DNA of 64,000 bases from Mycobacterium sp. D16Q14 (GCA_002013415.1 MAEX01000013.1:1-64000); one strand, 5' to 3'; shown: positions 44,531-53,166, counted from the stretch's first letter. Made by a program: numbers and translations. The notes: generated by a model not told the origin, from the letters alone.

Positions 44531-44794
44531 ATGAGATTTGAAGATGTCTATTTCTCAATGGAGGACCGCTACTCAATTGGTATGGAGACCGATTCTGGCC
44601 GGTACTACGTCTCCATACCAGTCAGCAACGGACTCGTTGACTACGAAGAGCACTACGTGATCGACACCGAGCAGTACGAGCTATTCCTCGACGACAATTC
44701 CGCAGCGATCTCCTTTGTCGAAAGATGTCGAAAGCATGAGCATGACGACCTGCTGATTCAGAAGCCGGGCACTAATCGCGGCACGTCGGTCTAG
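44531..44794 (+). CDS. 87-aa soluble protein, possible immunity protein
   Basis: MRFEDVYFSMEDRYSIGME begins the protein; it is acidic, rich in Tyr, and has the sections YYVSIPVSNGLVDYEEHY and FVERCRKHEHDDLLIQKPG. GAGGGTGGG precedes the ATG at a good distance. There is no signal peptide or membrane helix. It reads like a small, widely shared bacterial protein, but I cannot name its family. Because it lies about 2 kb downstream of a possible toxin, immunity function is one hypothesis; there is no direct evidence. Confidence 0.65.
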   Translation: MRFEDVYFSMEDRYSIGMETDSGRYYVSIPVSNGLVDYEEHYVIDTEQYELFLDDNSAAISFVERCRKHEHDDLLIQKPGTNRGTSV

Positions 44795-44822
44795 ATGGAC
44801 CCCCTACGCCCGGCGCATCTCC

Positions 44823-45680
44823 TCAGCGCAGATGGCCGGCCAACTGTCCCTGCTCACCGAAGAGTTCGGTGTTCCAGCGATCCACAAGGTCGGTGTTGTC
44901 GAATTCATCCGGGTGGAAGCCGGGGCGGTTGTAGGCCCTGACTCGGTCGAGTACGTCCCGGGTGACAAACGGTGAATGCCGCAGCTCGGCAACGCTTTTG
45001 AACAACCTGGCCGGGTTGTACGTCGCCCTGTCCAGAATCAGGGACATCAGGGTGTCGAGGAGGGTCCCGCAGAGGAACACCGTGGTGATCAGCCGCATGG
45101 CCCACCTGCGCATCCGTTCGGTGCCCCCGACTGTTCGATAGACATCGATTGCGACGGCACGATGCTCGGACTCCTCAAGCGCATGCCAGAGAAGCATCGA
45201 GCGGACCTCGCCCTCGCCCAGTAGATCTTGTGCGCGCTGATCGGTCAGCAGAGTCTCGGCGAGCGTCGCGGTGTAATGCTCCAGGGCCGCCGTCATAGCG
45301 AGGTTGAAGCGAGGCGGCAGGTAGCGCGTGTAGAGATTCATCCCTCGCAGGGTCACCCGGTCGACGAGGCGCGTCGGGTAGCCCATCTGCTGCAACCGCT
45401 CGTTGAGCTCGCGGTGTTCGCGCCCGTGCGTCACCTCCTGGCCGATGAACCCGGCCACCTGCTTCTTCAGCACGGGATCGGTGATCTGGTCGGAGAAGTG
45501 CTTGACCGAGCGAATGAAATAGTCCTCCCCCTCGGGGAACACCGCGGAGAGCATGGCGATGATGTGGCTCATCACCAGATCGCCCTGCACGTAGTGGCGA
45601 TTCAGCGAGCCTGTCGGATAACGGAATGTGATCCGTCTGGTCTTGATAGGCCGGGTTCTCTCGTCCGTAGGGGTGGTCAT
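44823..45680 (-). CDS. Predicted metal-dependent hydrolase (PF10118 type)
   Basis: A 285-aa helical protein. The ligand pattern is FIGQEVTHGREHREL near residue 85 and LLWHALEESEHRAVAIDVY near residue 165, with an earlier FPEGEDYFIRSV; together these give the Glu and His residues of a di-metal four-helix bundle. The family is called predicted metal-dependent hydrolase but may be a ferritin-like oxygenase. It overlaps the 2TM gene by four bases, and that gene overlaps the PadR gene by one base, so the three form an operon. Substrate unknown. Confidence 0.85.
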   Translation of the reverse strand: MTTPTDERTRPIKTRRITFRYPTGSLNRHYVQGDLVMSHIIAMLSAVFPEGEDYFIRSVKHFSDQITDPVLKKQVAGFIGQEVTHGREHRELNERLQQMGYPTRLVDRVTLRGMNLYTRYLPPRFNLAMTAALEHYTATLAETLLTDQRAQDLLGEGEVRSMLLWHALEESEHRAVAIDVYRTVGGTERMRRWAMRLITTVFLCGTLLDTLMSLILDRATYNPARLFKSVAELRHSPFVTRDVLDRVRAYNRPGFHPDEFDNTDLVDRWNTELFGEQGQLAGHLR

Positions 45681-46054
45681 GGCAACTCCTGAGTGGGTGT
45701 TTCATGCGTAGCTCGGTTGGTACCCTCGGCGGGCCAGGGCTCGGGGGCGGGCTCGCCCTCGGCGTGACGCCAAATGGACCTGGCGACGACGTAATGCGCG
45801 ATGAGAGCGATGCCCCAGCCCAGCAATGGGTAGATGAACCAGGGATAGGCGGTCCCGTGGTCGAATTTCCAGGTCAGCGCCCAGATCGCGACCAGAAGGA
45901 TCTGCACAGCGACGTAGGTGGCGGCGTGGATCTGGAAGGCCGCTCGATTCACCTGCCCGATCCATGCCCGACGTTTTCGCTCGAGCCTGCGCTGTTCCTC
46001 CTCGGCCCGGCGTTCGGCGCGTTCCACCGCTCGTTCAAAGGCGTCACCGCTCAC
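45677..46054 (-). CDS. 2TM-domain membrane protein
   Basis: A 125-aa protein. A highly charged N-terminal helix (AVERAERRAEEEQRRLERKRR) is followed by two membrane helices (AATYVAVQILLVAIWALTW; FIYPLLGWGIALIAHYVVA), matching the 2TM domain found in regulators and small membrane proteins. The ends are cytoplasmic by the positive-inside rule. It is encoded between the PadR regulator and the metal-dependent hydrolase in one operon. Role unknown. Confidence 0.8.
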   Translation of the reverse strand: MSGDAFERAVERAERRAEEEQRRLERKRRAWIGQVNRAAFQIHAATYVAVQILLVAIWALTWKFDHGTAYPWFIYPLLGWGIALIAHYVVARSIWRHAEGEPAPEPWPAEGTNRATHETPTQELP

Positions 46055-46518
46055 TATTTGGCTCCTCTCCTGCGGTCGTCAACTCGGGTAAGGCCAGTGA
46101 TCTCGGTGGCGGCCCGATCGAGGATCGTCTCCACTGCGACGGGATCCACGCGCCCTGCGGACGGCATGATCCGCGCGGAGAACCGGGCGAGGATCTTCTC
46201 GAAGGAATCCCCGCGGCCGAACCGTGCGCCGGTACGCAACTCCACCGCCGCCAGCACGTCGGCTCGACCGGTCAGCGCTTGCTCGCCTTCTTCGGACGCC
46301 CGATAAACCGTCCGTCCCTCGCGTGTCTGACCCGTCAACAGGCCTTCCACGGCTAGTGCCTCGACCGCGGGATAGACCGTGCCGGGCGACGGTTGGTACC
46401 CGCCGGCCCCGAAGAGCCTCGACAGTTCGGACATCAGCTCGTAGCCATGCATCGGCCGCTGCGCCAGCAGTGCCAGAAGTACGAGCGGCAGCTCGCCATG
46501 ACGGAAGAAACGTGCCAT
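46054..46518 (-). CDS. PadR-family transcriptional regulator
   Basis: A 154-aa regulator. The winged helix occupies residues 5-85: LPLVLLALLAQRPMHGYELMSEL, PSPGTVYPAVEALAVEGLL and the wing TREGRTVYRASEEG, as in PadR. A helical C-terminal part (residues 90-154) should dimerise. It is the first gene of the operon with the 2TM protein and the metal-dependent hydrolase. Phased TACGAAA repeats just upstream are its likely autoregulatory site. Confidence 0.9.
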   Translation of the reverse strand: MARFFRHGELPLVLLALLAQRPMHGYELMSELSRLFGAGGYQPSPGTVYPAVEALAVEGLLTGQTREGRTVYRASEEGEQALTGRADVLAAVELRTGARFGRGDSFEKILARFSARIMPSAGRVDPVAVETILDRAATEITGLTRVDDRRRGAK

Positions 46519-46540
46519 ATCAGAGCCCCCTCTCTTCTCC

Positions 46541-46580
46541 TACGAAAGTATTACGAAAGCTATATCGAAACTATTACGAA
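46541..46580. promoter_or_regulatory. Phased TACGAAA repeats upstream of padR
   Basis: TACGAAA-like elements at 46541, 46552, 46564 (ATCGAAA) and 46575, spaced 11, 12 and 11 bp, one helical turn apart. They lie 23-62 bp before the PadR start. Probably an operator for PadR. Confidence 0.55.
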
Positions 46581-46693
46581 GTCAACGGCTGGCAAGCGAT
46601 GGTGCAGACAAGCCACTACGCCTGTCGTAGTTCATTTCCCGACGAGGACTGTGCCGTCGCGAACAGTCGGGGAAATGGTGCGACTATGCCCGC

Positions 46694-46942
46694 ATGACGG
46701 AAGACGCAGCGGTGGCGCAGGCTCGGGTGCTGCTGCGGTCGCTGTATGAGCATGTGGACCACGTGTCTCAACAAATCGCCACCACCGAACGGCAGATCTG
46801 CCGCACCGGCAATGCGACGCCGCGGCATCGTAAGCGGCTGCGGACGATGCAGAAAGACCTTGATGAGGCGCATCATCTCATCAGCGGCCTGCACGGCTGT
46901 TATCCGGCCGCACGCGATATTCCGGGCCAGACGTCGCGTTGA
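46694..46942 (+). CDS. Hypothetical helical protein
   Basis: An 82-aa protein, mainly helical with heptad features: QARVLLRSLYEHVDHVSQQIATTERQI in outline, then a basic stretch RHRKRLRTMQKDLDEAHHLISGL. No membrane segment and no signal. It is divergent from the PadR operon and convergent with the first gene of the hydrolase cluster. Its role is unknown; a coiled-coil dimer is likely. Confidence 0.55.
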   Translation: MTEDAAVAQARVLLRSLYEHVDHVSQQIATTERQICRTGNATPRHRKRLRTMQKDLDEAHHLISGLHGCYPAARDIPGQTSR

Positions 46943-46958
46943 TCCGTGCCCGGACGGC

Positions 46959-47201
46959 CTAGCTGGCGGTCACGGTGAGTTGATCTTGTCCCTCGGCGAT
47001 ATGGGCCGTGGCATGAAAGGTCTTTCCCGTGTGCGACACAAGAAATCGATAGTCACCGGCCAAGGGTGCGGAGATCACTATCTCGCCCCAGTCGTCGGCG
47101 ACCATCGCAATATCGTGGACCTCGCCGGGCGCCGCGGCGATGCTGATAACAGCACCGGCCATGGGACGCCCGGCGGGGTCACGGAATGAGATACCGACCA
47201 C
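46959..47201 (-). CDS. Small protein with carboxypeptidase-regulatory-like fold
   Basis: An 80-aa protein. The pattern MVGISFRDPAGRPMAGAVISI, then DDWGEIVISAPLAGDYRFLVSHTGKTFHATAHI in outline, is that of a small beta sandwich such as the carboxypeptidase regulatory-like/Cna-B group. No signal peptide. It follows the V8-like protease with a 45-bp gap on the same strand and may be its partner, for example as a folding or targeting module. Similar domains serve as adhesion or stabilising modules elsewhere. Confidence 0.65.
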   Translation of the reverse strand: MVGISFRDPAGRPMAGAVISIAAAPGEVHDIAMVADDWGEIVISAPLAGDYRFLVSHTGKTFHATAHIAEGQDQLTVTAS

Positions 47202-47246
47202 GTATCCTCCAGTGTCCGGATTTCTCGCGATACCTGAAATGCCTTG

Positions 47247-48191
47247 TCACATACCGTTACTCTTCCAGGTTGACATGTTGTTGAAGACGGCGCTGTTGAC
47301 GCGGGTGGCCGAGTTGCCCGAGTTGGCGCCATTGGTGTGAACGCCGACGCCGTAACGGTTCCCGTTCTGCAGCACCCACACCGGTGAACCGCTCTGCCCG
47401 CCCGTGGTGTCGATGTTGTAGGTGATGACGCGATCGGAGACCGCCTTGGCGCTTTGCGCCATGAACCACTGCTCGCCATTCTTCTCGCCGGGATACCCGG
47501 ACAGGTTCAGCGCCGCGGCCTTCAGGAAGTCGTCGTTGCGGGTCGCGAAACCGAAGTAGCCTGTCTGATCGCCCGGCCGCGACGACGACGGCAGGATGAT
47601 CGCGCCGTAATCGTTGTCGCGGTTCTGGTTCTGGGTCCACCCGGTGACACTGCGGAAGGTGGTACCCACATGGGTCCCGAACGGACGGACACCGGAATTG
47701 CGGCCGGGAATCACCTGGATCGAGCGCACCCATCCACCGTCGGCATGCATGTAGACGCAGTGCCCGGCCGTCATGACGGTGCGAGGCGCGATCAGCCAGC
47801 CCGTCCCGACATAGGTGCGGTTGTTGGCGGAGGTGATGATCAGGTGGCAGATAGCGCGCCACGGGAACGTCGTGGTGTTGCCGACCCGAACGCGATCATC
47901 GGTACCGATAATGACTTCGGCATTATTGGCCAACTCGGGATAACTACCGAGGATGGCGTCCAGCGGCGCGAGCTCGGACTCATCGATAGTCAGCCCGTCG
48001 ACCGAACCCAGTTCACTGACCGCCGATTCACCCTGTGCTTGCGTGGCGGCATTGGTCGTCTCGGTGTCGGCGTTACCCGCTTGCCCCGAGGGCAATTCGT
48101 GTTCGGTGACCGCAGCCGCACCGGCGGCCCCTGAGATTTCGTACTCGGTCTCGGACGGTTTGTGATTCGTTGACTTGACTGCGGTGGCCAT
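47247..48191 (-). CDS. Trypsin/V8-like serine protease
   Basis: A 314-aa S1B-type protease. The catalytic triad is visible: His in VMTAGHCVY, Asp in RDNDYGAI and Ser in TTGGQSGSPVW. The family works like glutamyl endopeptidase. The first 100 or so residues lack a signal peptide and are low in complexity (AAAVTEHELPSGQAG) with NAEVIIGTDDRVRVGNT, so a pro-region is likely. In known V8-type enzymes the protein is secreted; here there is no visible leader. A GCGTA-N6-TACTC box lies 76-91 bp upstream. It belongs to the regulated cluster of leaderless hydrolases. Confidence 0.9.
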   Translation of the reverse strand: MATAVKSTNHKPSETEYEISGAAGAAAVTEHELPSGQAGNADTETTNAATQAQGESAVSELGSVDGLTIDESELAPLDAILGSYPELANNAEVIIGTDDRVRVGNTTTFPWRAICHLIITSANNRTYVGTGWLIAPRTVMTAGHCVYMHADGGWVRSIQVIPGRNSGVRPFGTHVGTTFRSVTGWTQNQNRDNDYGAIILPSSSRPGDQTGYFGFATRNDDFLKAAALNLSGYPGEKNGEQWFMAQSAKAVSDRVITYNIDTTGGQSGSPVWVLQNGNRYGVGVHTNGANSGNSATRVNSAVFNNMSTWKSNGM

Positions 48192-48266
48192 GGTGGACTC
48201 CTTGCATAGTGCGTGAGGTTCGAGCTAGGACCTGCTCATCGTGTTCCGATATGCGGTCTGGTTCGC

Positions 48267-48282
48267 GCGTAGTCAGGTACTC
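48267..48282. promoter_or_regulatory. LAL/LuxR box candidate, copy 1
   Basis: GCGTA-GTCAGG-TACTC, one base off the cluster consensus GAGTA-N6-TACTC. It lies 76-91 bp upstream of the V8-like protease start. Confidence 0.6.
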
Positions 48283-48316
48283 GATCTCACAGTGCAGGAA
48301 TGATTTTCGTGTTCGA

Positions 48317-49591
48317 TCAGGTGGCGCGGGCGGCGGAGACGATCGCCCACGCCACCTCGGGGTGCTTGATATCGCTATGCGCACCACTGAATTCGGACTG
48401 GCTGGCGTCGTCGATAACCTTGTTGGCGTCAAGCCGGTAGAAATGCCCGCGCTGGAATTCGTAGGGCTTGCCGGCCTCGGACAGCTCAAGTGCCGTGGCG
48501 GCCGGGTCCTGCTGGTATCCGTCGTGACCCATTGCCCCCCAGCGGAACCACAGGTCTTGCCCGGCCTGACTGTCCTGCCGCGCGAGCATGCTGGCCGCCG
48601 GGTACCACCAGCCGACCGCGCGGTCGGCGGAGGAATACGTCGTGAGCAGCGGCCCGTCCACCCGCTCTTCGAGCCCGGCCAGGCCGCCGGGGCCACGGCC
48701 CGGATCGAAGAGCAGCTTGCGGTTGAAGGTGAAGTGGGAGAAGGCGCCCTGGATCAGGGTGAGCGACTTGACCGGGCTGGTGCCGGTCTTCGGCAACCCC
48801 GCCAGCGCATAGGAGACCAGTCGCGCACCGAAACTATGCCCGATGAGGTGAATGCGGGGTGCACCGTCAGGGCCCGACAATGAGGCCAGCAGTGGGCCAA
48901 GGCCGCGTTCGCCGATGACTCCAGCCCGGTTCTTCATCTCGTAATAGCTCATCGTGCGCAGGATCTCGCGCGCCCCTGACCACAGCCCGGCGAAGGGATT
49001 GCCCAGCCCCTGGGCGGAGCTCGTGGATTTCGGTGCCATGGCCGCGGCTTGCCCGAACACCGCGAGCGGATCGCTGTTCACAATGCTCGACTCTCCGCTG
49101 TCCTCTTCCGACTGGGGCTTGGTAGTGACGAGTCCGGCGGCCAAGGTGAGGAACTCGATGAGCTTGGCGGACTGCTGCGGTTTCTCGTCGAGCAGCTCGC
49201 CCATCGTCTTGAGCTGCTCTGCCTGGCCTGGGAAGCGTGGGGCCAGCGCCGCCGCGAGCTGCGCACCTGTCGAAGGGACCGGCGGCGCGCTATCCGGATC
49301 GTCGTCGGGCAGTAACACCGACGGCCAGTTGATCCCCGCGACGGCCACACCCTCTGTGTGGCCGCCGAGCTGGTCGGCGATCAGCGAGAACATCGCGGTG
49401 TAGAGCTGGCGTGCTGAAGTCACACTGTTGTTCCATCCGTGCGACATCACGAACAGATCGGTGATGCCCCCCGCCGCCACGGCCGCCGGCAGACCCCCGT
49501 CACCGTCGCCGGTGGCGTCATTGAGTGAGCCGTCGGCATTGAAATCCGGTTCGTAGTAGGGCAGTCCGCTAATCGTTACCGTCGTTGTCAT
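48317..49591 (-). CDS. Lipase-like alpha/beta hydrolase
   Basis: A 424-aa serine hydrolase. FVMSHGWNNSVTSARQLYTAMFSLIADQL is the early HG oxyanion strand in outline, and IHLIGHSFGARLVSYALAG gives the nucleophile GHSFG. The late acid and His are offered by SADRAVGWW and SGAHSDIKHPEVAWAI. The N-terminus (MTTTVTISGLPYYEPDFNADGSLND in outline) carries no signal peptide. It is 13 bp after the subtilase stop on the same strand, so both are one operon. It could free fatty acids for the haem dioxygenase of the cluster; that is inference. Confidence 0.82.
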   Translation of the reverse strand: MTTTVTISGLPYYEPDFNADGSLNDATGDGDGGLPAAVAAGGITDLFVMSHGWNNSVTSARQLYTAMFSLIADQLGGHTEGVAVAGINWPSVLLPDDDPDSAPPVPSTGAQLAAALAPRFPGQAEQLKTMGELLDEKPQQSAKLIEFLTLAAGLVTTKPQSEEDSGESSIVNSDPLAVFGQAAAMAPKSTSSAQGLGNPFAGLWSGAREILRTMSYYEMKNRAGVIGERGLGPLLASLSGPDGAPRIHLIGHSFGARLVSYALAGLPKTGTSPVKSLTLIQGAFSHFTFNRKLLFDPGRGPGGLAGLEERVDGPLLTTYSSADRAVGWWYPAASMLARQDSQAGQDLWFRWGAMGHDGYQQDPAATALELSEAGKPYEFQRGHFYRLDANKVIDDASQSEFSGAHSDIKHPEVAWAIVSAARAT

Positions 49592-49604
49592 GACGTCCTC
49601 GCTT

Positions 49605-51182
49605 TTACGTGTTGGATAGTGCGCGCATCAGGTCGACCAGCCCGGCGCCCTGGAAGAACTCGTGGCGCCCCAGATCGACGGCCGACTTCAGGAAGATCTC
49701 CTTGACCTCCTGCGGTTTACCCGCGAACTCCGTGCGGGCCGACAAGAAGGCAGCGATCGCACCCGAGACGTGCGCGGCGGCCATCGAGGTCCCGCTGTCC
49801 TCGATGTAGTTGGCGGCTCCTTCGGTGCCGTCGTCCTTCAACAGATCAATGCCCTCGGCCATGAGACCGGTTGCCGCAGAGGTGATCCGCTCGCCCGGCG
49901 CCACCAGGTCGGGTTTGCGTCGGCCGTCGAGAGTCGGCCCCTTGGAGGAGTCGAAGGTGACACCGCTGGTGTGTGGCCGGTATCGGTGGACCGAACCGAC
50001 GGTGATGGCGGTGGCGGCATTGCCGGGGTCGGTGATGGTGGACAGCTGCCCGTACACGTCGGCCGTCGTTCCGAGAATCGCAGCACCCACACCGGCCGCG
50101 GCGGTGCCGGCACCCAGGTTCCCCGCGCTCACGACGCACACCACGCCGGAGCCGGTAAGCAGATCGAGTTCACGACACAGTGGACTTTGACCTGCCGCGT
50201 AATCCCTTGGCATCCAGCCGCATCCCAGTGACAGATTCACGCCGTGAATCTGTAGGTCATTGCCGTAGCTGTTGATCTCACGCACGTAGTTGAGGGCATC
50301 GATGAGCACGCTCGACAGCGTCTTGCCGTCGTCGTCGAGGACCTTGAGGCTCACCAGGTTGGCGTGCGGCGCCACCCCGGACAGCCGCGATCCCTGTGCC
50401 AGCATCCGCGGAACCCATTCCGGAAGTCCCTCGGCCGTCGGCTGGGTGGAGGCGATCCGGATGAGTTTCGGGTCGGTGGGTGATTCGCCCGCGATGATGC
50501 CGGCCACATGGGTGCCGTGTCCGTACACGTCGACGAGGGGGCCCTTCGAGGCTTCCGGAGTAAGCGTGAAGTCCTTGTGCAGGGGACTCACGGAGTCTGC
50601 GGTGAGGGTGCCGTTGGCAGCGAAATGCGGGTGCTCGGCATCGATTCCCGAATCCAGCACCGCCCATACGACGCCGGTGCCCCCGGAGCCATAGGTACGG
50701 ATCGCCGCGTCTGCCTTGATCGTCGTGAGCGAGCGGTCCAGATGTGCCTCGACCACCAGGTCGGGCCACACCCGCCGGATCAGCTGCAGTGCTTGTTGGG
50801 CGCTTTTGGCGCTCGAGGACTTGGCGCCCCCTCGGACCAGACGCTGGATCTCGTCGGGGGTGAGCATGCACCGCACATAGTGGCGGCCGACGGGCGTTGG
50901 CGCGGGTGGCTCGTCGCGCAGCACCCGGTGGAACATGTGCAGGAATTGATCCCGCACATCGTCGGGGTCGACACCAGCACCGACGAGAAGCTCGATCAGC
51001 ACCATCCTGCGGTCGTCATTGTCGGTGACCAATGCCTTGGCCTCGCCCGGCAGCGCCGTCTGCGGATCGGCGAGCACCATCGGGCTGATGACAGAGGGCC
51101 GCTTGGGGCCGCGCGGCACCGGGCTAGTCACCGCACACCAGGCATGAATCCAGTGGGGATCATCTGACGATTGTGGACCCAA
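49605..51182 (-). CDS. Subtilisin-like serine protease (S8)
   Basis: A 525-aa frame from TTG 51182; the true start may lie downstream, for instance at ATG 51080 (MVLADPQTALPG). The S8 catalytic set is complete: Asp in VWAVLDSGIDAEHPHF, His in YGHGTHVAGIIAGE, Asn in VVSAGNLGAG and Ser in EDSGTSMAAAHVSGA. No signal peptide is seen; the first 150 residues may form a pro-region (ALQLIRRVWPDLVVEAHLDRSL). A GAGTA-N6-TACTC box lies just upstream, overlapping the end of the peroxidase gene. It is the first gene of the pair with the lipase-like protein. Confidence 0.9.
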   Translation of the reverse strand: MGPQSSDDPHWIHAWCAVTSPVPRGPKRPSVISPMVLADPQTALPGEAKALVTDNDDRRMVLIELLVGAGVDPDDVRDQFLHMFHRVLRDEPPAPTPVGRHYVRCMLTPDEIQRLVRGGAKSSSAKSAQQALQLIRRVWPDLVVEAHLDRSLTTIKADAAIRTYGSGGTGVVWAVLDSGIDAEHPHFAANGTLTADSVSPLHKDFTLTPEASKGPLVDVYGHGTHVAGIIAGESPTDPKLIRIASTQPTAEGLPEWVPRMLAQGSRLSGVAPHANLVSLKVLDDDGKTLSSVLIDALNYVREINSYGNDLQIHGVNLSLGCGWMPRDYAAGQSPLCRELDLLTGSGVVCVVSAGNLGAGTAAAGVGAAILGTTADVYGQLSTITDPGNAATAITVGSVHRYRPHTSGVTFDSSKGPTLDGRRKPDLVAPGERITSAATGLMAEGIDLLKDDGTEGAANYIEDSGTSMAAAHVSGAIAAFLSARTEFAGKPQEVKEIFLKSAVDLGRHEFFQGAGLVDLMRALSNT

Positions 51183-51199
51183 TGGCCCTGGCCGGTCAT

Positions 51200-51215
51200 G
51201 AGTATTCGACTACTC
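51200..51215. promoter_or_regulatory. LAL/LuxR box candidate, copy 2
   Basis: GAGTA-TTCGAC-TACTC, a perfect 5-bp dyad with a 6-bp spacer. It overlaps the stop of the peroxidase gene and lies 18 bp before the earliest subtilase start. Confidence 0.75.
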
Positions 51216-53015
51216 GGTCGGCCCGTTGGCCCACGCGGGCGTCCACGGTGCAAAGGGGTTGGCGACACCGGTCAGCGCGGGCTGCAGGGACGGGAAGTGC
51301 CGGAGCAGGACCGAGCGCATCGAGTTATCCCTGACCCACGCAATGCCTTCCGGGGTGTAGATCTCGGGCCGGAAATCGGTTGTAAAGAATCTGTCGCTCT
51401 CCAGCCGTCGGGACGCCATCAGCACGAAGATCCGGAAAGCTGTGTCGCTGAACCCAAATCCTTTCGGTTTGGGCTCTGCGTACAGCCCGATCATCAGGTC
51501 TACCCGCTCCACGTCGCCATAGATCGCCGCGAGTTCCCGGGCGACCACCGGGTCGTCGGTGAGTTCGGTGAAGGAAGACACCGGCCGCAGCCGCAACATC
51601 CGCCGGAACTGGTTGTAACGGGGCACACCCCGTTCACGGACCCGAAGCACGTCGATGGCGGCGAGGTCCAGAATCGACCCGTCCGGTCGCTCCAGACGCT
51701 GCAGATGGCGCGGGAAGTTATGCAGGGTCAGTGCGCCCGGATTGGCACGACCGAACGAATAGATGATGTTCTCTATCGAGGTCTCACTGAACCGGGTCCG
51801 GACATGTTGGACGGCGAGATCGGGCAACTCCTGCTCGGCGATTACGGAGTCGTCGGATGCCGATCGGAGCACGAAATGATCGGGGATGAGCGGGTGCATC
51901 CGGTACACCGCGACAAATTCCTCGGTCAGTGAATAGGGCACGTCATGCAGACTCGTCGGTGAGCCCGGAATGCCGCGCAGCAGAGCATTATGGGGCTGAC
52001 GGCGGAACAGCTTGCTCAAGCGCTCACCGAGAACGCCGGACCAGTTCGTGTGCATCGCGAACACCGTGGAGGGGTGCCCAATGATCGCGGGGGTCCAGTC
52101 GATCGTATGGATTTTCGCCATGAGTGCGGTGTTGACCAGGCGGGCCTTGTCGTACAGCTCTTGATCCGACATTCCCGGGTGGCTGGCGGCCAGCTGCGCG
52201 CAGATCGCATTGTGCTCCCGCATGAACAGCGAATGCAGGACGGCCAGACCAACCCAGAAGTTGGCGGTTGTCTCTGATGCGCTGGCCAGCTCTTCGACAT
52301 CGGCCGGCGGCAGACCGAGCTTGTCCAGCCGCAGTGTGCCTCCGGTCCCGGAGCGCAGCGCGTCGGCGATGGCCCGGGTGCCACCGTAAACCTGCGATCC
52401 GTCCCACCAATGGGTGTCCTGGGTGACGAATGTCGGGGGACCTGACGCGTCGGGACAGGGATCGGGCGCGGTGCGGCGTATCTGCATCGGGCGCTGCGGC
52501 CACGGATCGTCCTCATCGAGTGGCAAGGCCCAGGGCTCGGACTCGGCGGTGTTATGACTGAACCAGTCGTGCACCTCGAACTGGATCCACGCCGCCGCCA
52601 GCACGTTCAGCGTTGTCGCCGGAATGAACTGGTCACGGGTCAGCAGTCTGCGGCTGATCAGCCGGGGATTCGGGTCCAGGAGTTGCCCGGGAGGTTCCGG
52701 GAAGGTCTGTGCCAGTGGTGCGTTGCGTCCGAATCGGCTTCCCGCCGAACCCATGAGCGGGTGATCGAGATTGTTGTAGGTGCCATCCATTGTTCGGGCG
52801 GTGCGGTAGCCGGTATTCTCCGGCGGCGGTGATCCGCCCGGTGCCCGTCCCGTGTCGAACAGATTGTCTGCCCGTAATGCGTTGCGTAGCCCGATGAGTA
52901 CTGCGATACCGAACGCCGGCGGCAGTCTGGACCATCCGACCGACCGATCGATTCGTGTCGCGAGCCACGACGCCAGAATGGCGGCCGAAGTGGCGGGTCT
53001 GTCCTTTTTCGGCAT
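51210..53015 (-). CDS. Haem peroxidase, alpha-dioxygenase/cyclooxygenase type
   Basis: A 601-aa animal-type haem peroxidase. DGTYNNLDHPLMGSAGSRFGRN in outline, near residues 78-98, is the mark of fatty-acid alpha-dioxygenases. The distal haem side is FEVHDWFSH (His149), and EEFVAVYRMHPLIPDH carries the catalytic Tyr371 and proximal His374 of the cyclooxygenase/alpha-dioxygenase Y-x-x-H pattern. It should oxygenate a fatty acid with O2. No signal peptide. It is divergent from the catalase-related gene with two GAGTA boxes between them. Role as an oxylipin enzyme is inferred. Confidence 0.88.
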   Translation of the reverse strand: MPKKDRPATSAAILASWLATRIDRSVGWSRLPPAFGIAVLIGLRNALRADNLFDTGRAPGGSPPPENTGYRTARTMDGTYNNLDHPLMGSAGSRFGRNAPLAQTFPEPPGQLLDPNPRLISRRLLTRDQFIPATTLNVLAAAWIQFEVHDWFSHNTAESEPWALPLDEDDPWPQRPMQIRRTAPDPCPDASGPPTFVTQDTHWWDGSQVYGGTRAIADALRSGTGGTLRLDKLGLPPADVEELASASETTANFWVGLAVLHSLFMREHNAICAQLAASHPGMSDQELYDKARLVNTALMAKIHTIDWTPAIIGHPSTVFAMHTNWSGVLGERLSKLFRRQPHNALLRGIPGSPTSLHDVPYSLTEEFVAVYRMHPLIPDHFVLRSASDDSVIAEQELPDLAVQHVRTRFSETSIENIIYSFGRANPGALTLHNFPRHLQRLERPDGSILDLAAIDVLRVRERGVPRYNQFRRMLRLRPVSSFTELTDDPVVARELAAIYGDVERVDLMIGLYAEPKPKGFGFSDTAFRIFVLMASRRLESDRFFTTDFRPEIYTPEGIAWVRDNSMRSVLLRHFPSLQPALTGVANPFAPWTPAWANGPTE

Positions 53016-53051
53016 ACCGATAATGCTGACAAATCCAGTGGCCTGGAACGT

Positions 53052-53067
53052 GAGTATTGAACTACTC
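53052..53067. promoter_or_regulatory. LAL/LuxR box candidate, copy 3
   Basis: GAGTA-TTGAAC-TACTC, a perfect 5-bp dyad. It lies 37-52 bp upstream of the haem peroxidase start, where an activator would stand beside the -35 region. Confidence 0.78.
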
Positions 53068-53150
53068 GATCCCAGGAAATTCGGATTTGCGAGAGCGCCG
53101 GGAATACCTCGTCATTTCACCTGCATCGATCCCGGTCGCGGCGCAGGATT

Positions 53151-53166
53151 GAGTAGTCGTGTACTC
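53151..53166. promoter_or_regulatory. LAL/LuxR box candidate, copy 4
   Basis: GAGTA-GTCGTG-TACTC, a perfect 5-bp dyad. It lies about 97 bp upstream of the catalase-related gene and, with copy 3, fills the divergent gap. Confidence 0.75.

Noticed and set aside
40645..44822. Attachment-site repeat of the tRNA-Tyr 3-prime end
   Set aside because: I looked by eye for the T-arm and acceptor sequence downstream and found no second copy; an integrase is also absent.
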